Source: WHSW01 sp963767285 (GTDB taxonomy: Bacteria > Actinomycetota > Thermoleophilia > Solirubrobacterales > 70-9). From it: 64,000 nucleotides of DNA. The notes beneath the pieces were generated by a model. The model was given only the letters and a program-made list of their open reading frames with translations, ran no database searches and had not been told where the DNA came from. The translations under genes were made by a program, and so were the position numbers. Location: NCBI GenBank assembly GCA_963767285.1, contig CAVYDJ010000001.1, forward strand, positions 248,001 to 312,000. Reading direction: 5' to 3'. This document shows, in pieces, positions 16,752-26,503 of the stretch; within the stretch, counting starts at the first letter, position 1, and each line of letters opens with the position of its first letter.

Positions 16752-19568
16752 ATGATCAGCCAGGTCGGCGCGACGGGACCTCTCCTCGAGCGCGAGGCCG
16801 AGCTGGACGCCCTGGATGCGATCCTCGCCGGCGCGGCCGACGGCGACGGCGGCACCGCGTTGATCTCCGGTCTCGCCGGAGTCGGGAAGTCGAGCCTGCT
16901 TGCGGCCGCCGCGGACCGAGCCCGGGGCGCCGGCCTTCGGGTGCTCGCCTGTCGCTGTCAGCCGCTCGAGCGGGAGTTTTCGTTCGGGACCGTGATCGAG
17001 CTCTTCGGGCCCGCCTGGGCGGAGATGGCACACGAAGACGGGGCGGCTCAGCTGACGTCGCGCCTGTTCGAGCAGCGGGGGCCCGACGGCGCCGGGCCTA
17101 CTCCCATCTTCACCCTCCTGCACGGCCTCTACTGGCTGACGGCCGACCTCGCCGCATCCACCCCTCTGCTGCTGGTGATCGATGACATCCATTGGGCCGA
17201 CGCACCCTCATTGCGCTTCCTGAACTATCTCGCGGCCCGGCTCGAGGGGATTCCCGCCGTCGCCATGGCGGCCGTGCGCACGGGGGAAGCTGCGGGCGAG
17301 AGCTCGGATCTGATCGCGGAACTCGCGGGGATCCCCAGCACGGAAAACCTGTTGCTCGGACCGCTCAGCCCGAGCGGGGCGGAACGGGTGGTCAGGGACA
17401 CATATCCGACCGCGACGAGCGAGTTCTGCGCCGCCTGCGGCGATGTCTCGGGCGGAAATCCTTTCCTGCTCGGGGAGCTGCTGGAGGATCTGCGCGCGGA
17501 GGGGGTTGTACCCGACGCTTCTGCGGCGCGGACGGTGGCAACGCTGGCTCCAGATGGGATCCGGCGGGCGACGCTGATCCGCCTCGGTCGCCTCGGAAGT
17601 GAGGTCGTGGAGGTCGCGAAGTGCATCGCGCTCTTGCAGGACGACGCCGAGTTGCGGCATGTTGCCGCGCTCGCCGGCGTCGAGGCCGAGGTTGCCGTCG
17701 ATGCGGCGGAGACCTTGACAGCCGCCGGGATCCTCGGCCCGTCCGACGAGCTGGAGTTCGCGCATCCGCTGCTCGCGTCGGCTGTGCGTGCCGAGATCCC
17801 GCCTCGGATCCGGGAGCAGCTGCACCGCCGCGCCGCCCGCGCGCTCGCTGACGAGGGTGCACCGTCCGAGCGAATCGCGGCGCACCTCCTCGCGGCTTCG
17901 AAGGAATCCGAGCCATGGGCCGTAGACCTCCTGCGCCAGGCGGCGAACGACGCCGTCTCGAGGGGATCGCCGGAGGCGGCAGTGCGGTATCTGCACCGCG
18001 CGCTGGCCGAGCCCGCCGGCGAGATCGCATACGACCTCGAGCTGGACCTCGGGCGAGTGCTTACGCTCGCGGGATCGGCCGAGGCGGTGCCGGCGTTGAG
18101 GCGGGCCGCAGACCTCGCGGCCGCGCCGATCGAACGGGCGCGGGCCTGGCACGGTCTGGCCAGAGCTCTGTACCTGGAGGGGCAGCTCGACGACGCAGCC
18201 GAAGCCTTCCGAACGGCCGCCGGACATGCCTCGGGCCACGACCGCGAGCTCGAGCTCCAGTGCGAGGCCGACTTCATCTCGGTCGGGCTGCTCTCCGAGT
18301 CGCACATCCCCGGTGTTCTCGGGCGCATGCCAGAGGCGGTTTCGAGGGTCGGAGACTCCCCGCTGAGCGCGGCGGAACGGGCGATCCTGGGTTCCGCCGG
18401 CCTCGTCATGATCACCATGGGCCAACCGCACCACCAGGCGATCGCCCTCGCCGAGCGTGCCCTCGACCATGGCAGGCTGATCGCGGAGGAGGGCGCCGAC
18501 GGCACAACCGTCTATTCGGTGACGGGGGTCCTCAGCGTCTGCGGGGCGCTTGGCGAGACGATCCGCGTTTGCGATGAGACGATCGAGCGTGCGCGCCGGG
18601 ACGGATCGATCATGGGGTTCGCAACTGCGAGCTACTGCCGGGCGCATCCGCTCCTGTGGTCCGGAAGGCCGACGGAGGCCGCGGCCGACACGCGCACGGC
18701 GATTGACTCCGGCTGGGAGCAGTACCTGCCGGTCGCCTACGCGTTCCTGATCGATGCGCTACTGGTCCTGGACCAGGTCACAGACGCCCGTCTCGCTGCG
18801 GACGAGCTCGACACGGAACGGTGGGGCACAGAGCCGATTTTCGCCCCCTATCTGCAGGCGCGCGCCCGGCTCCTTCTCGCGGAGGGCAAGCCGACGGCCG
18901 CCCTGTCCGACGCGCAGCGCGTTCCCGAGCTGTTCCCGCTTCCCAATCCGGGCTGCCATTGCGAGTGGCGATCTCTGTCTGCGCACATCCTGACGGCACT
19001 CGGGGAGCGTGAGCGGGCGATCGCGCTGGCGGCCGAGGAGCTCGAGCTCGTGGTGCCGTTCGGCGCTCCGCGCTCGCTCGCCGTGGCTTGGCGCGCGCTG
19101 GGCGTGGCGAAGGGCGATGACGACGGCATCGAGGACCTGCGCGAGGCCGTTGCCCTGGTCGAGGGCACCGACCTTCGCCTCGAGTGCGCCTCCGACCTGA
19201 TCGAGCTCGGCGCGCTCCTGCGGCGCCGCAACCAGCGCACTGAGGCACGGGAGATCCTGCGCCGGGGTATCGATCTCGCCCAGCGGTGTGGCCTGGTTGC
19301 GCTTGAGCGCCGGGCGGGTGAGGAGTTGAAGCTCGCCGGTGGCAAGCCGCGCAGCCGTTACGTCTCGGGAGTCGAGTCGCTCACGCCAGGCGAGCTGCGC
19401 GTCGCCCGGATGGCGGCCGAGGGGATGACGAACCGTGAGATCGCCCAGGCCCTGTTCGTGACCGCGAAGGCGGTCCAGTGGCACCTGGGCAACACCTATC
19501 GCAAGCTCGAGATCGGCGGGCGGGGCGAGTTGGCCGCGGCGCTCGGCCAGGCCTCCGAAAGCGCCTAG
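16752..19568 (+). CDS. LuxR family regulator with AAA ATPase domain (LAL type)
   Basis: 938 residues, the size of large ATP-binding LuxR regulators. N-terminal Walker A GLAGVGKSSLL (residues about 40-50) and Walker B LLLVIDDIHWAD (about 138-149) define the STAND-type ATPase. A long helical TPR-like middle follows (VDLLRQAANDAVSRG, EAVRYLHRALAE-like repeats). The C-terminus holds a LuxR helix-turn-helix, SLTPGELRVARMAAEGMTNREIAQALF and AVQWHLGNTYRKLEI (about 873-930). Such proteins activate transcription on ligand and ATP binding; the ligand is unknown. Targets may include the neighbouring surface-protein gene, which starts 100 bases downstream. Confidence 0.92.
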   Translation: MISQVGATGPLLEREAELDALDAILAGAADGDGGTALISGLAGVGKSSLLAAAADRARGAGLRVLACRCQPLEREFSFGTVIELFGPAWAEMAHEDGAAQLTSRLFEQRGPDGAGPTPIFTLLHGLYWLTADLAASTPLLLVIDDIHWADAPSLRFLNYLAARLEGIPAVAMAAVRTGEAAGESSDLIAELAGIPSTENLLLGPLSPSGAERVVRDTYPTATSEFCAACGDVSGGNPFLLGELLEDLRAEGVVPDASAARTVATLAPDGIRRATLIRLGRLGSEVVEVAKCIALLQDDAELRHVAALAGVEAEVAVDAAETLTAAGILGPSDELEFAHPLLASAVRAEIPPRIREQLHRRAARALADEGAPSERIAAHLLAASKESEPWAVDLLRQAANDAVSRGSPEAAVRYLHRALAEPAGEIAYDLELDLGRVLTLAGSAEAVPALRRAADLAAAPIERARAWHGLARALYLEGQLDDAAEAFRTAAGHASGHDRELELQCEADFISVGLLSESHIPGVLGRMPEAVSRVGDSPLSAAERAILGSAGLVMITMGQPHHQAIALAERALDHGRLIAEEGADGTTVYSVTGVLSVCGALGETIRVCDETIERARRDGSIMGFATASYCRAHPLLWSGRPTEAAADTRTAIDSGWEQYLPVAYAFLIDALLVLDQVTDARLAADELDTERWGTEPIFAPYLQARARLLLAEGKPTAALSDAQRVPELFPLPNPGCHCEWRSLSAHILTALGERERAIALAAEELELVVPFGAPRSLAVAWRALGVAKGDDDGIEDLREAVALVEGTDLRLECASDLIELGALLRRRNQRTEAREILRRGIDLAQRCGLVALERRAGEELKLAGGKPRSRYVSGVESLTPGELRVARMAAEGMTNREIAQALFVTAKAVQWHLGNTYRKLEIGGRGELAAALGQASESA

Positions 19569-19630
19569 CGAAAAACTGGGAGGGGGTCCTAGTGCGCCAC
19601 GTCGTCCGGCGGGGCAGAGTTGGCGCAACT

Positions 19631-19649
19631 GACGGGGAGCCGCCCCGTC
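19631..19649 (+). other. Hairpin between regulator and surface-protein gene
   Basis: GACGGGG and CCCCGTC form a 7-base-pair stem with a 5-base loop, ending 20 bases before the ATG at 19669. A second small palindrome, AGTTG-GCG-CAACT, lies at 19618-19630. There is no T-run, so an intrinsic terminator is unlikely; attenuation or an operator is possible. Confidence 0.3.
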
Positions 19650-19668
19650 GCGCACGGAGGGAGCATGG

Positions 19669-22600
19669 ATGTTCGCCGCACGGTGTCAAACGGTGTCCGC
19701 TCGTAGTTTCGGTCTCGCTCTGCTCGCCATGTGCGCGACGGTCTTCGCCTGCGGCGGGGTGCCCACCAACGCGCATGGTGCTGCCGCGGACCTCGACCCC
19801 AGCTTCAGCACCGACGGCAAGGACGTCCAGGACCTGGGCAGCTCGCCGGACACCCTTTACGTCACCGACGCGGTCACCGATTCGTCGAACCGGGTCGTGC
19901 TCGTCGGGACGAACACCGATACGGGAAAGGCGATGGCGGTCCGCTACACGTCGGCCGGCGTCCTCGACGCCACCTTCGACGGTGACGGGATTTTCGTCGC
20001 CACCCCGTTGAACATCGACAGCGTCGACAGCGTGGCGATCGACAGCGCCGGCAAGATCGTGATCGGCGGCTCCATGAGCAACGATCTCTTCGTCGGGCGC
20101 CTGACGGATGGGGGGACCGTGGACGGCAGCTTTGCGGGCACCGGTTTCACGACGGTCGATTTCGGTCCCGGCAATTTCGAGGACGGTGGGTCGGTGGCGG
20201 TCGGCGCCGGGGACAGCATCATCGTCGGCGGATCGACCTCGCCCGGCGCATCCTCCGACTGGGCTGTCGCCAAGCTGACCTCCGCGGGCGTGCTCGACAA
20301 CAGCTTCGACGGCGACGGCAAGCAGACCGTCGACATGAGCGCCCCGGGGAACGAGAGCGTGACCGGGGTCGCGATCGACGGTTCGTCGAACATCGTCCTC
20401 GGTGGCAGCGTCGGCACGGCCTTCGGCGACGCCGACTTCGCCGTTGCACGGCTGACCTCCGCCGGGATCCTCGACAGCGGTTTCAGCACCGACGGCAAGG
20501 ACACCCTCGACATCGGCCCGACCGCGCATAGCCAGGACTTCGCTCAGGACATTGCGATCGACGGTACGCGTGTGGTTCTTGGCGGCTCGACCGGCGGCGC
20601 GATGGCGGCGGTCCGCTACACGTCCGGCGGAACACTGGACACCGGCTTCGATACCGACGGCAAGGCCACGGCGACTCCCGGCACATTCAGCGAGGGCAAC
20701 GGCGTCGTCGTCGACGGCGGTAGCAGAGTGACCGTCGCTGGATCCGCGTTCGGCGGGGGCGGTAACGACTTCGGAGCGGTCCGGTTCACCTCCGGCGGCT
20801 CGCTCGACACGGACTTCGACGGCGACGGCAAGCTGACGGCGGACCTCGGCGGCAACACGGCCGATGCGGGAACCGCCGTCGCGCTCGATACCACCGCGCG
20901 ACTCGTGATCGCGGGGACGAGTGGGGTCGGCTCCGCGACCGACTATGCCGCTGCGCGCTTCAGTTCGACCGGGGCGCTCGACACCGCGAACTTCCATGCG
21001 CCGGACGGCTATGTGAAGACCGGGGTCACCGGTGACAGCGCCGACGATGGCACCGCGGTCGCGGTCGACGCGAACGGGCGCACCGTGGTCGCGGGGACGA
21101 CCGATCTCGCCGGCACCGACACGGACATCTTCGTGCTCCGCTACACGGCGGGTGGCGTCCTGGACAACAGTTTCGGCACGAACGGTGTCGTCACCACGGA
21201 CGTGCAGTCCGGGGCCCCCGACTCGGCCAGCGACGTGGTGATCGACGGCAACGGGCGGATCGTCGTGGCCGGTGACACGGCCGGCCAGTTCGCGGTGCTC
21301 CGCTACACGTCCGGCGGCGTCCTCGACACCAGCTTCGACGGCGACGGCAAGGTCGTGACGTCAGTCGGCTTCGGTGGGAGCGCCGAGGCGGTGGCGATCG
21401 ATGGGTCGAACCGGATCGTGGTCGGCGGGACGGTCGCCACGGCGGGCGGAACGGACTTCGGCGTTGCGCGGTACCTGCCCGGCGGCGCCCTCGACACGGC
21501 GTTCGACACCGACGGCAAGGCGACGGTCGACATCGCCAGCAGCTCCGATGTGGCCGCCGACCTGGCGATTGACGGGACGGGCAGGATCGTGCTCGCCGGC
21601 ACGAGCACCGGCGGCGGCAATCCGGTGTTCGCGGTCGCGCGGCTCACCTCGGCCGGCGCCCTGGATAGCGGGTTCGACACGGACGGGAAGCAGACGAAGA
21701 GCGTCGGCGGCGACAACGACGGAGCGACGTCGGTCGCGATCGATTCGACCAACGGCTTGGTCGTCGCAGGCGAGTCCTTCAGCTTCGCCGGCCCCACGTC
21801 GTGCGACTTTGCGCTCGTGCGGTTCACGGCCGCGGGCGCGGTCGACAACGGATTCGACACGGACGGACTCGTGACTACCGACATCGACGGGCAGAACGCG
21901 TGTGATCAGGCCCAGGCTGTCGCCTTCGACCAGAACGGCAAGATCGTCGCCGGGGGGAACACGTTCGCGAATGGCGACGAGGACTTCGCCCTCGCCCGCT
22001 ACAACGCTGCCACCGGGGCCGTGGATACGAGCTTCGGCGGCGGCAACGGGGTGGTGACCACCAACTTCGCCCCCGGAACGGATGACGGGGCGTCCGGCCT
22101 GGCGGTCGCCCAGACCGGCCAGCTCGTCTTGGCCGGTTTCTCCGAAACGAGCGGCGCCGGCTTCGTGCAGGACATCGCCGTCGCCCGCTACGACGGCGAT
22201 CCGGTCACTGGCCGGATCCTGAACGTCGGCAAGACGGGTGCCGGAAGCGGCGCGGTGACCAGCGCGCCGGCGGGGATCAACTGCGGCGGTGACTGCTCCG
22301 AGCCCTACACCAACGGAACGTCGGTGACGCTCACCGCGACCCCGGACAGCGGCTCGGCGTTCGCGAGCTGGACCGGCTGCGACAACCCGAGCGGGAGCAC
22401 CTGCACGATGGACATGAGCGGCAGCGACAAGTCGGTGACGGCGAGCTTCACCGCGGCTCAGCGGACGCTCACCGTGAACAAGGCGGGCGGCGGCAGCGGC
22501 TCGGTGGCGAGCTCGCCTGCCGGCATCACCTGCGGCGGTGACTGCTCGGAGGCGTACGCCAACGGGACGCCGGTGACACTGACGGCGACCGCCGAGGGCG

Positions 22601-23487
22601 GCTCGACCTTCGGCGGCTGGATGGGGTGCGACAGCACGGCCGGCAATCAGTGCACGGTGAACATGAACGCCGACAAGTCGGTGACGGCGACGTTCACCAC
22701 GACCGGGCCGATTCAGCGGACCCTGAACGTGAGCAAGGCGGGCAACGGAGCCGGGAACATCGGCGGGTTCCTGATCAACTGCGGGACGACCTGCTCCGCG
22801 AACTACGACGATGGCATGCAGGTGTTGCTGACCGCCGTCGTCACCAGCGGCTCAACGTTCACGGGCTGGACCGGCTGCGACAACCCGAGCGGCGACCAGT
22901 GCACGATGACCATGAACGCCAACAAGTCGGTGACCGCGACGTTCACCCAAGACGCCGGTCCCGCGCAGCGGACGCTGAGCGTCTCCAAGGGCGGCACCGG
23001 GACGGGAACGGTCACCGCCCCGGGGATCAACTGCGGGAGCGATTGCTCGGAGGCCTACCCGAACGGCACGCCGGTGCTGCTCTTCGCTTCGCCGGACACG
23101 GGCTCGACCTTCACCGGCTGGAGCGGCTGCGACAGCACGAGCGGCAGTCAGTGCACGGTGAGCCTGGGCGCCGACAAGAGCGTCACCGCGACCTTCACCG
23201 CCGACAGCTCGGGCGGCGGCGGCGACGGAGGCGGGACCGGCGGCGGTGGGGGAGGCGGCGGTACTACCACCGTTCAGTGCATCGTCCCCAACCTCAAGGG
23301 CATGAAGCTGCCCGCGGCGACGACCGCCCTGACCACCGCCCACTGCGCGCTCGGCACCGTGAAGAAGAAGGCGAGCAAGGGCAAGCCGGGCAAGGTGATC
23401 AAGCAGGACCCCGCGGCCGGAACGACGCTCCCCTCCGGCTCGAAGGTCAACGTCACCCTGAGCAAGAAGAAGAAGAAGCGGAAGTAG
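19669..23487 (+). CDS. Secreted delta-60 beta-propeller / InlB B-repeat / PASTA protein
   Basis: 1272 residues. An N-terminal export signal (SFGLALLAMCATVFACGG) includes a cysteine that might be lipidated, although the lipobox is imperfect. Residues about 40-845 hold roughly 13 delta-60 repeats of the form LD..FDGDGK ... AIDG.GRIVVAG ... FAVARLTSAG, a predicted beta-propeller or solenoid. Four InlB-like B-repeats follow (R-T-L-x-V-x-K, GGDCSE.Y.NGT, F.GW.GCDS, NADKSVTATF), each with four cysteines. Then comes a Gly-rich linker and a single PASTA-like domain, VPNLKGMKLPAATTAL to GSKVNVTL. The protein ends in a basic tail, KKKKKRK. It is probably a cell-surface protein, with the PASTA-like end perhaps contacting peptidoglycan. 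Function unknown. Confidence 0.82.
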   Translation: MFAARCQTVSARSFGLALLAMCATVFACGGVPTNAHGAAADLDPSFSTDGKDVQDLGSSPDTLYVTDAVTDSSNRVVLVGTNTDTGKAMAVRYTSAGVLDATFDGDGIFVATPLNIDSVDSVAIDSAGKIVIGGSMSNDLFVGRLTDGGTVDGSFAGTGFTTVDFGPGNFEDGGSVAVGAGDSIIVGGSTSPGASSDWAVAKLTSAGVLDNSFDGDGKQTVDMSAPGNESVTGVAIDGSSNIVLGGSVGTAFGDADFAVARLTSAGILDSGFSTDGKDTLDIGPTAHSQDFAQDIAIDGTRVVLGGSTGGAMAAVRYTSGGTLDTGFDTDGKATATPGTFSEGNGVVVDGGSRVTVAGSAFGGGGNDFGAVRFTSGGSLDTDFDGDGKLTADLGGNTADAGTAVALDTTARLVIAGTSGVGSATDYAAARFSSTGALDTANFHAPDGYVKTGVTGDSADDGTAVAVDANGRTVVAGTTDLAGTDTDIFVLRYTAGGVLDNSFGTNGVVTTDVQSGAPDSASDVVIDGNGRIVVAGDTAGQFAVLRYTSGGVLDTSFDGDGKVVTSVGFGGSAEAVAIDGSNRIVVGGTVATAGGTDFGVARYLPGGALDTAFDTDGKATVDIASSSDVAADLAIDGTGRIVLAGTSTGGGNPVFAVARLTSAGALDSGFDTDGKQTKSVGGDNDGATSVAIDSTNGLVVAGESFSFAGPTSCDFALVRFTAAGAVDNGFDTDGLVTTDIDGQNACDQAQAVAFDQNGKIVAGGNTFANGDEDFALARYNAATGAVDTSFGGGNGVVTTNFAPGTDDGASGLAVAQTGQLVLAGFSETSGAGFVQDIAVARYDGDPVTGRILNVGKTGAGSGAVTSAPAGINCGGDCSEPYTNGTSVTLTATPDSGSAFASWTGCDNPSGSTCTMDMSGSDKSVTASFTAAQRTLTVNKAGGGSGSVASSPAGITCGGDCSEAYANGTPVTLTATAEGGSTFGGWMGCDSTAGNQCTVNMNADKSVTATFTTTGPIQRTLNVSKAGNGAGNIGGFLINCGTTCSANYDDGMQVLLTAVVTSGSTFTGWTGCDNPSGDQCTMTMNANKSVTATFTQDAGPAQRTLSVSKGGTGTGTVTAPGINCGSDCSEAYPNGTPVLLFASPDTGSTFTGWSGCDSTSGSQCTVSLGADKSVTATFTADSSGGGGDGGGTGGGGGGGGTTTVQCIVPNLKGMKLPAATTALTTAHCALGTVKKKASKGKPGKVIKQDPAAGTTLPSGSKVNVTLSKKKKKRK
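22213..23199 (+). repeat. Four tandem InlB B-type repeat units inside the surface protein
   Basis: Units begin at about 22213, 22462, 22717 and 22969, each about 76-85 codons. Each starts R-(I/T)-L-x-V and ends DKSVTA(T/S)F or NKSVTATF, with C..DC and GC.....(Q/T)CT cysteine pairs. The third unit has TTCSANYDDG in place of GDCSE.Y.NG and is the most diverged. Confidence 0.8.
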
Positions 23488-23512
23488 CTCGACGAGGCGG
23501 CCGGGTTTCCGG

Positions 23513-24367
23513 CTACGGGACCGCGGTCGCCTCGGCGGCGATCGAGTCGGCCTTCGCGCCCCGGCCGGCCGCCGCGCCGCCCTCGTCGCGCGTCAGCCGG
23601 TGGGCGAAGTAGACGGGGATGATCGAGAGCAGGATCACGAACACTGCGACCACGTTGACGATCGGCACCTGATTCGGCCGGGCGAAGTTGTTGAAGATCC
23701 AGATCGGCAGCGTCTCGTCCCCGGCGCCGATCGTGAACGTGGTGACGATGATCTCGTCGAACGAGAGCGCGAAGGCGAGCAGCGCGCCGGCGACCAGGGC
23801 GCCGCGCATGTTCGGCAGCGTGACCAGGCGGAAGGTCTGCCACGGGGTCGCGCCCAGATCCGCAGAGGCCTCCTCGAACGACGAGGACATCCGGCGGAGC
23901 CTGGCGATCACGTTGTTGTAGACGACGACGATGCAGAAGGTGGCGTGCGCGACGACGATCGTCAACAGGCCCAGATCGATCCCGAGCACCTGAGTGAAGG
24001 TCGAGTTGAGCGCGATCGCGGTGACGATGCCGGGCAGCGCGATCGGGAGGATGACCAGGAACGAGATCGTCTCGCGGCCGAAGAAGCGGTGGCGGGCGAC
24101 GGCAAGCGAGGCGAGGGTGCCGAGGACGAGCGCGAGCAGGGTCGCGAGCAGGCCCACCTTCACCGAGTACCAGAGCGCGTCCCGGGCCCCGGTGTTCTCG
24201 AGCGCCTTGTCGAACCACTCGAGGGTGAAGCCGGGGGGCGGCCACGCGAACGTGCGCGCCTCGCTGAACGCGTAGATCACGACGAGGACCAGGGGTATGT
24301 AGATGAACGCGAACGTGAACCCGGTCGCGAGCCGCAGGAGCAGTTGTGAGCCTCCCGACAATCGCAT
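23513..24367 (-). CDS. potC: Polyamine-type ABC transporter permease (PotC-like)
   Basis: 284 residues with six predicted membrane segments, starting with FTFAFIYIPLVLVVIYAF. The ABC permease EAA loop is EEASADLGATPWQTFRLVTLP (first part EEASADLGATPWQ), and the segment LAFALSFDEIIVTTFT is typical of PotC. Together with the adjacent PotB-like permease it forms the channel. It starts at ATG 24367, three bases after the potB stop, and is the last gene of the potA-D-B-C operon. It converges on the surface-protein gene. Confidence 0.88.
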   Translation of the reverse strand: MRLSGGSQLLLRLATGFTFAFIYIPLVLVVIYAFSEARTFAWPPPGFTLEWFDKALENTGARDALWYSVKVGLLATLLALVLGTLASLAVARHRFFGRETISFLVILPIALPGIVTAIALNSTFTQVLGIDLGLLTIVVAHATFCIVVVYNNVIARLRRMSSSFEEASADLGATPWQTFRLVTLPNMRGALVAGALLAFALSFDEIIVTTFTIGAGDETLPIWIFNNFARPNQVPIVNVVAVFVILLSIIPVYFAHRLTRDEGGAAAGRGAKADSIAAEATAVP

Positions 24368-24369
24368 GG

Positions 24370-25269
24370 CTACAGGTGCTCGAACGCTCCCAGGCGGCGG
24401 GCGACTAGGAGGTAGACGATCATGATCACGATCGGGACCATCGTGAACGCGGCGGCGAACGGCAGGTCGACGTTGAAGTTGTCGCGGACGATGGTGCCGA
24501 TGAACTGCTCCCCGGAGCCGACCAGCCCGGGGGTGATGAAGTCGCCGAGTGTCAGCGAGAAGGTGAAGATCGAGCCGGCGACCACGGCGGGGAATGCCAG
24601 CGGCAGAATCACCCGCCGGAACGTGGTCCCGGGCTTCGCGCCCATGTCCTCGGACGCGCTCAGCAGGGTGTCGGGGATCCGCTCGAGGCCGACGTAGATC
24701 GGGATGATCATGAACGGGAGCCAGATGTAGCTCATCACCAGCCAGACCGCGACGAGCCCGTAGCCCGGCCCCTCGACCCCGATCGGGTCGAGCAACCAGT
24801 TGAGGACCCCCTCCTGGCTCAGGATCCCGCGCCAGGCGAACGCCTTCACCAGGTATCCGGACCAGAGCGGGATCAGCACCGCGACGACCAGGAACGCCTG
24901 CATCCGCGAGCTCGCGACCTTCGCCATGTAGAAGGCGATCGGGAAGGCGAGCGCGATGTCGGTAACGGTCACCGCCGCTGCGATCAGGATCGTGCGAACG
25001 GTGACGTCGCGGTAGACGTCGCTGGAGACGACGTCCTCGTAGTTGGAGAGGGTGAACGTCTTCTCGATCTCGCCGCTCAGCTCGCCCAGCGACCAGAAGC
25101 TCGTGATCAGGAGGACGGCGAGGGACCCGAGGTACCCGACGACGAGCCAGCCGACCGGCCCGGCCAGCAGCGCCCCTGCCTGCGCGTTGGGGCGACCGTG
25201 AAAGAGGCCGGCGAGCCTGCGGCCCGCCGACCTCTTCCCAGAATCGGGCGTGGCTACACCCGTTTCCAC
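24370..25269 (-). CDS. potB: Polyamine-type ABC transporter permease (PotB-like)
   Basis: 299 residues, GTG start. A basic N-terminus precedes six membrane segments, including LVVGYLGSLAVLLITSFW and FLVVAVLIPLWSGYLVKAFAW. The EAA loop is SASEDMGAKPGTTFRRVILP. SLTLGDFITPGLVG is characteristic of PotB/PotH. It follows the substrate-binding gene by 7 bases and precedes potC by 2. Confidence 0.88.
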   Translation of the reverse strand: METGVATPDSGKRSAGRRLAGLFHGRPNAQAGALLAGPVGWLVVGYLGSLAVLLITSFWSLGELSGEIEKTFTLSNYEDVVSSDVYRDVTVRTILIAAAVTVTDIALAFPIAFYMAKVASSRMQAFLVVAVLIPLWSGYLVKAFAWRGILSQEGVLNWLLDPIGVEGPGYGLVAVWLVMSYIWLPFMIIPIYVGLERIPDTLLSASEDMGAKPGTTFRRVILPLAFPAVVAGSIFTFSLTLGDFITPGLVGSGEQFIGTIVRDNFNVDLPFAAAFTMVPIVIMIVYLLVARRLGAFEHL

Positions 25270-25276
25270 GGTTGGA

Positions 25277-26503
25277 TCAGCCCTTCACCTCGTTCCACCC
25301 CTGGACCCACTCGTCGTAGGTCTTGCAGACCTCGCCGCGGTCGTCCCCGCAATCGGAGACGGGGGTCTTCCAGTACTCGATCTCGTCGAAGAACGCCTCG
25401 TCCGTGGCGTGGAAGATCTCGCAGTGATCGTCCGTGCCTCCGTAGATCGCGGGGAGGTCCCCGGTGAGGTCGCACGACTTCTCGTTCGCGGGCGCCTCGC
25501 CGAACCACACCGCGACCTGAGCGTTCACCTCAGGATCGAGGATGTGGTTCATCCACAGGTACATGCAATTGGGATGCTCGGCCTCCGAGCTCATCATCCA
25601 CGTGTCCGACCAACCCGTGGCCCCCTCATCGGGGAGGACGACCTCGACCGGCTCCTTCTCCGCCTGGAGCAGGTTCGCCTGGTACTGCCAGGTGGTCCCG
25701 ACGGTGGTGTCGCCGTTCTCCACGGCGGAGATCTGCTTGAACGCGTCGGACCAGTACTCGCCGACGTGCTCGCTCTGCTGCTTCAGCAGGTCGATCGCCG
25801 CGTCGAACTGCTCCTGGTCCAGCTCGTACGGATCGGTGATCCCGAGCTCCGGATTGTGCTCGCGCAGGTAGAGCGCCGCGTCGGCGATGTAGATCGGGTT
25901 GTCATATGCGGTCACGTTGCCGCTGTACTCGCTCGCGTTGTCGAAGACGACGTCCCATGACGTCGGCGCCGGCTTGACCACATCGGTGTTGTAGAGCAGC
26001 AGGTTCGAGCCGCGCCCGTGCGGGACCCCGTACTCCTGGCCGTCGTACGTGTTGTGCGGCTGGTTCTTCAGCGCGTCGATCACGTCCGCGTAGTTGGGGA
26101 CCAGGTCGACGTTGACGGGAGCGACGTCGCCGCCCTCGACCAGCCGGCCGGCTGCGTCACCCGACGCGGAAACGCCGTCGTACTGCCCGGTGCGCATCAG
26201 CTGCACCATCTCGTCGGACGTGGCACCGGGCTTGAAGTTGACCTGGCAGCCGGTCTCCTTCTCGAAATCGGTCACCCAGTCGACGTCCGGCTCGGTCGAG
26301 CCGTCCTCGACGTACCCGACCCAGCCGACCAGGTTGAGCTCGCCCTCGCCCTCGCCGACCTCCGTCAGGGCTTCGCTCTCCGAGCCTGCAGTCGTCGAGT
26401 CATCGTCGTCGCCGCACCCGGCGGCGAACGCGAGCATGAACACGAGCAACCCCGTGATCACCAGCCAAGGGACCTTGGCCGGGCTTCGTCCCTTACTACG
26501 CAT
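25277..26503 (-). CDS. potD: Spermidine/putrescine-type substrate-binding lipoprotein
   Basis: About 408 residues; ATG 26503 is preferred over GTG 26506 because of the GAGGAGAC ribosome site just upstream. The lipobox-like end of the signal peptide is LVFMLAFAAGC, followed by an acidic linker GDDDDSTTAG, as in actinobacterial lipoproteins. The periplasmic-binding-protein core contains LNLVGWVGYVEDG, WVTDFEKETGCQVNFKPG and YGVPHGRGSNLLLYN. It is a PotD/PotF-like extracellular solute-binding protein. Several cysteines in the C-terminal half (HPNCMYL, EKSCDLTG, DHCEIF, SDCGDD, EVCKTY) suggest disulphides. The amine ligand is not proven by sequence. It overlaps the end of potA. Confidence 0.87.
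   Translation of the reverse strand: MRSKGRSPAKVPWLVITGLLVFMLAFAAGCGDDDDSTTAGSESEALTEVGEGEGELNLVGWVGYVEDGSTEPDVDWVTDFEKETGCQVNFKPGATSDEMVQLMRTGQYDGVSASGDAAGRLVEGGDVAPVNVDLVPNYADVIDALKNQPHNTYDGQEYGVPHGRGSNLLLYNTDVVKPAPTSWDVVFDNASEYSGNVTAYDNPIYIADAALYLREHNPELGITDPYELDQEQFDAAIDLLKQQSEHVGEYWSDAFKQISAVENGDTTVGTTWQYQANLLQAEKEPVEVVLPDEGATGWSDTWMMSSEAEHPNCMYLWMNHILDPEVNAQVAVWFGEAPANEKSCDLTGDLPAIYGGTDDHCEIFHATDEAFFDEIEYWKTPVSDCGDDRGEVCKTYDEWVQGWNEVKG

Noticed and set aside
23500..23513. GCCGG-GTTT-CCGGC hairpin between the surface-protein gene and potC as a terminator
   Set aside because: Only five pairs with no T-run; support is too weak to list.
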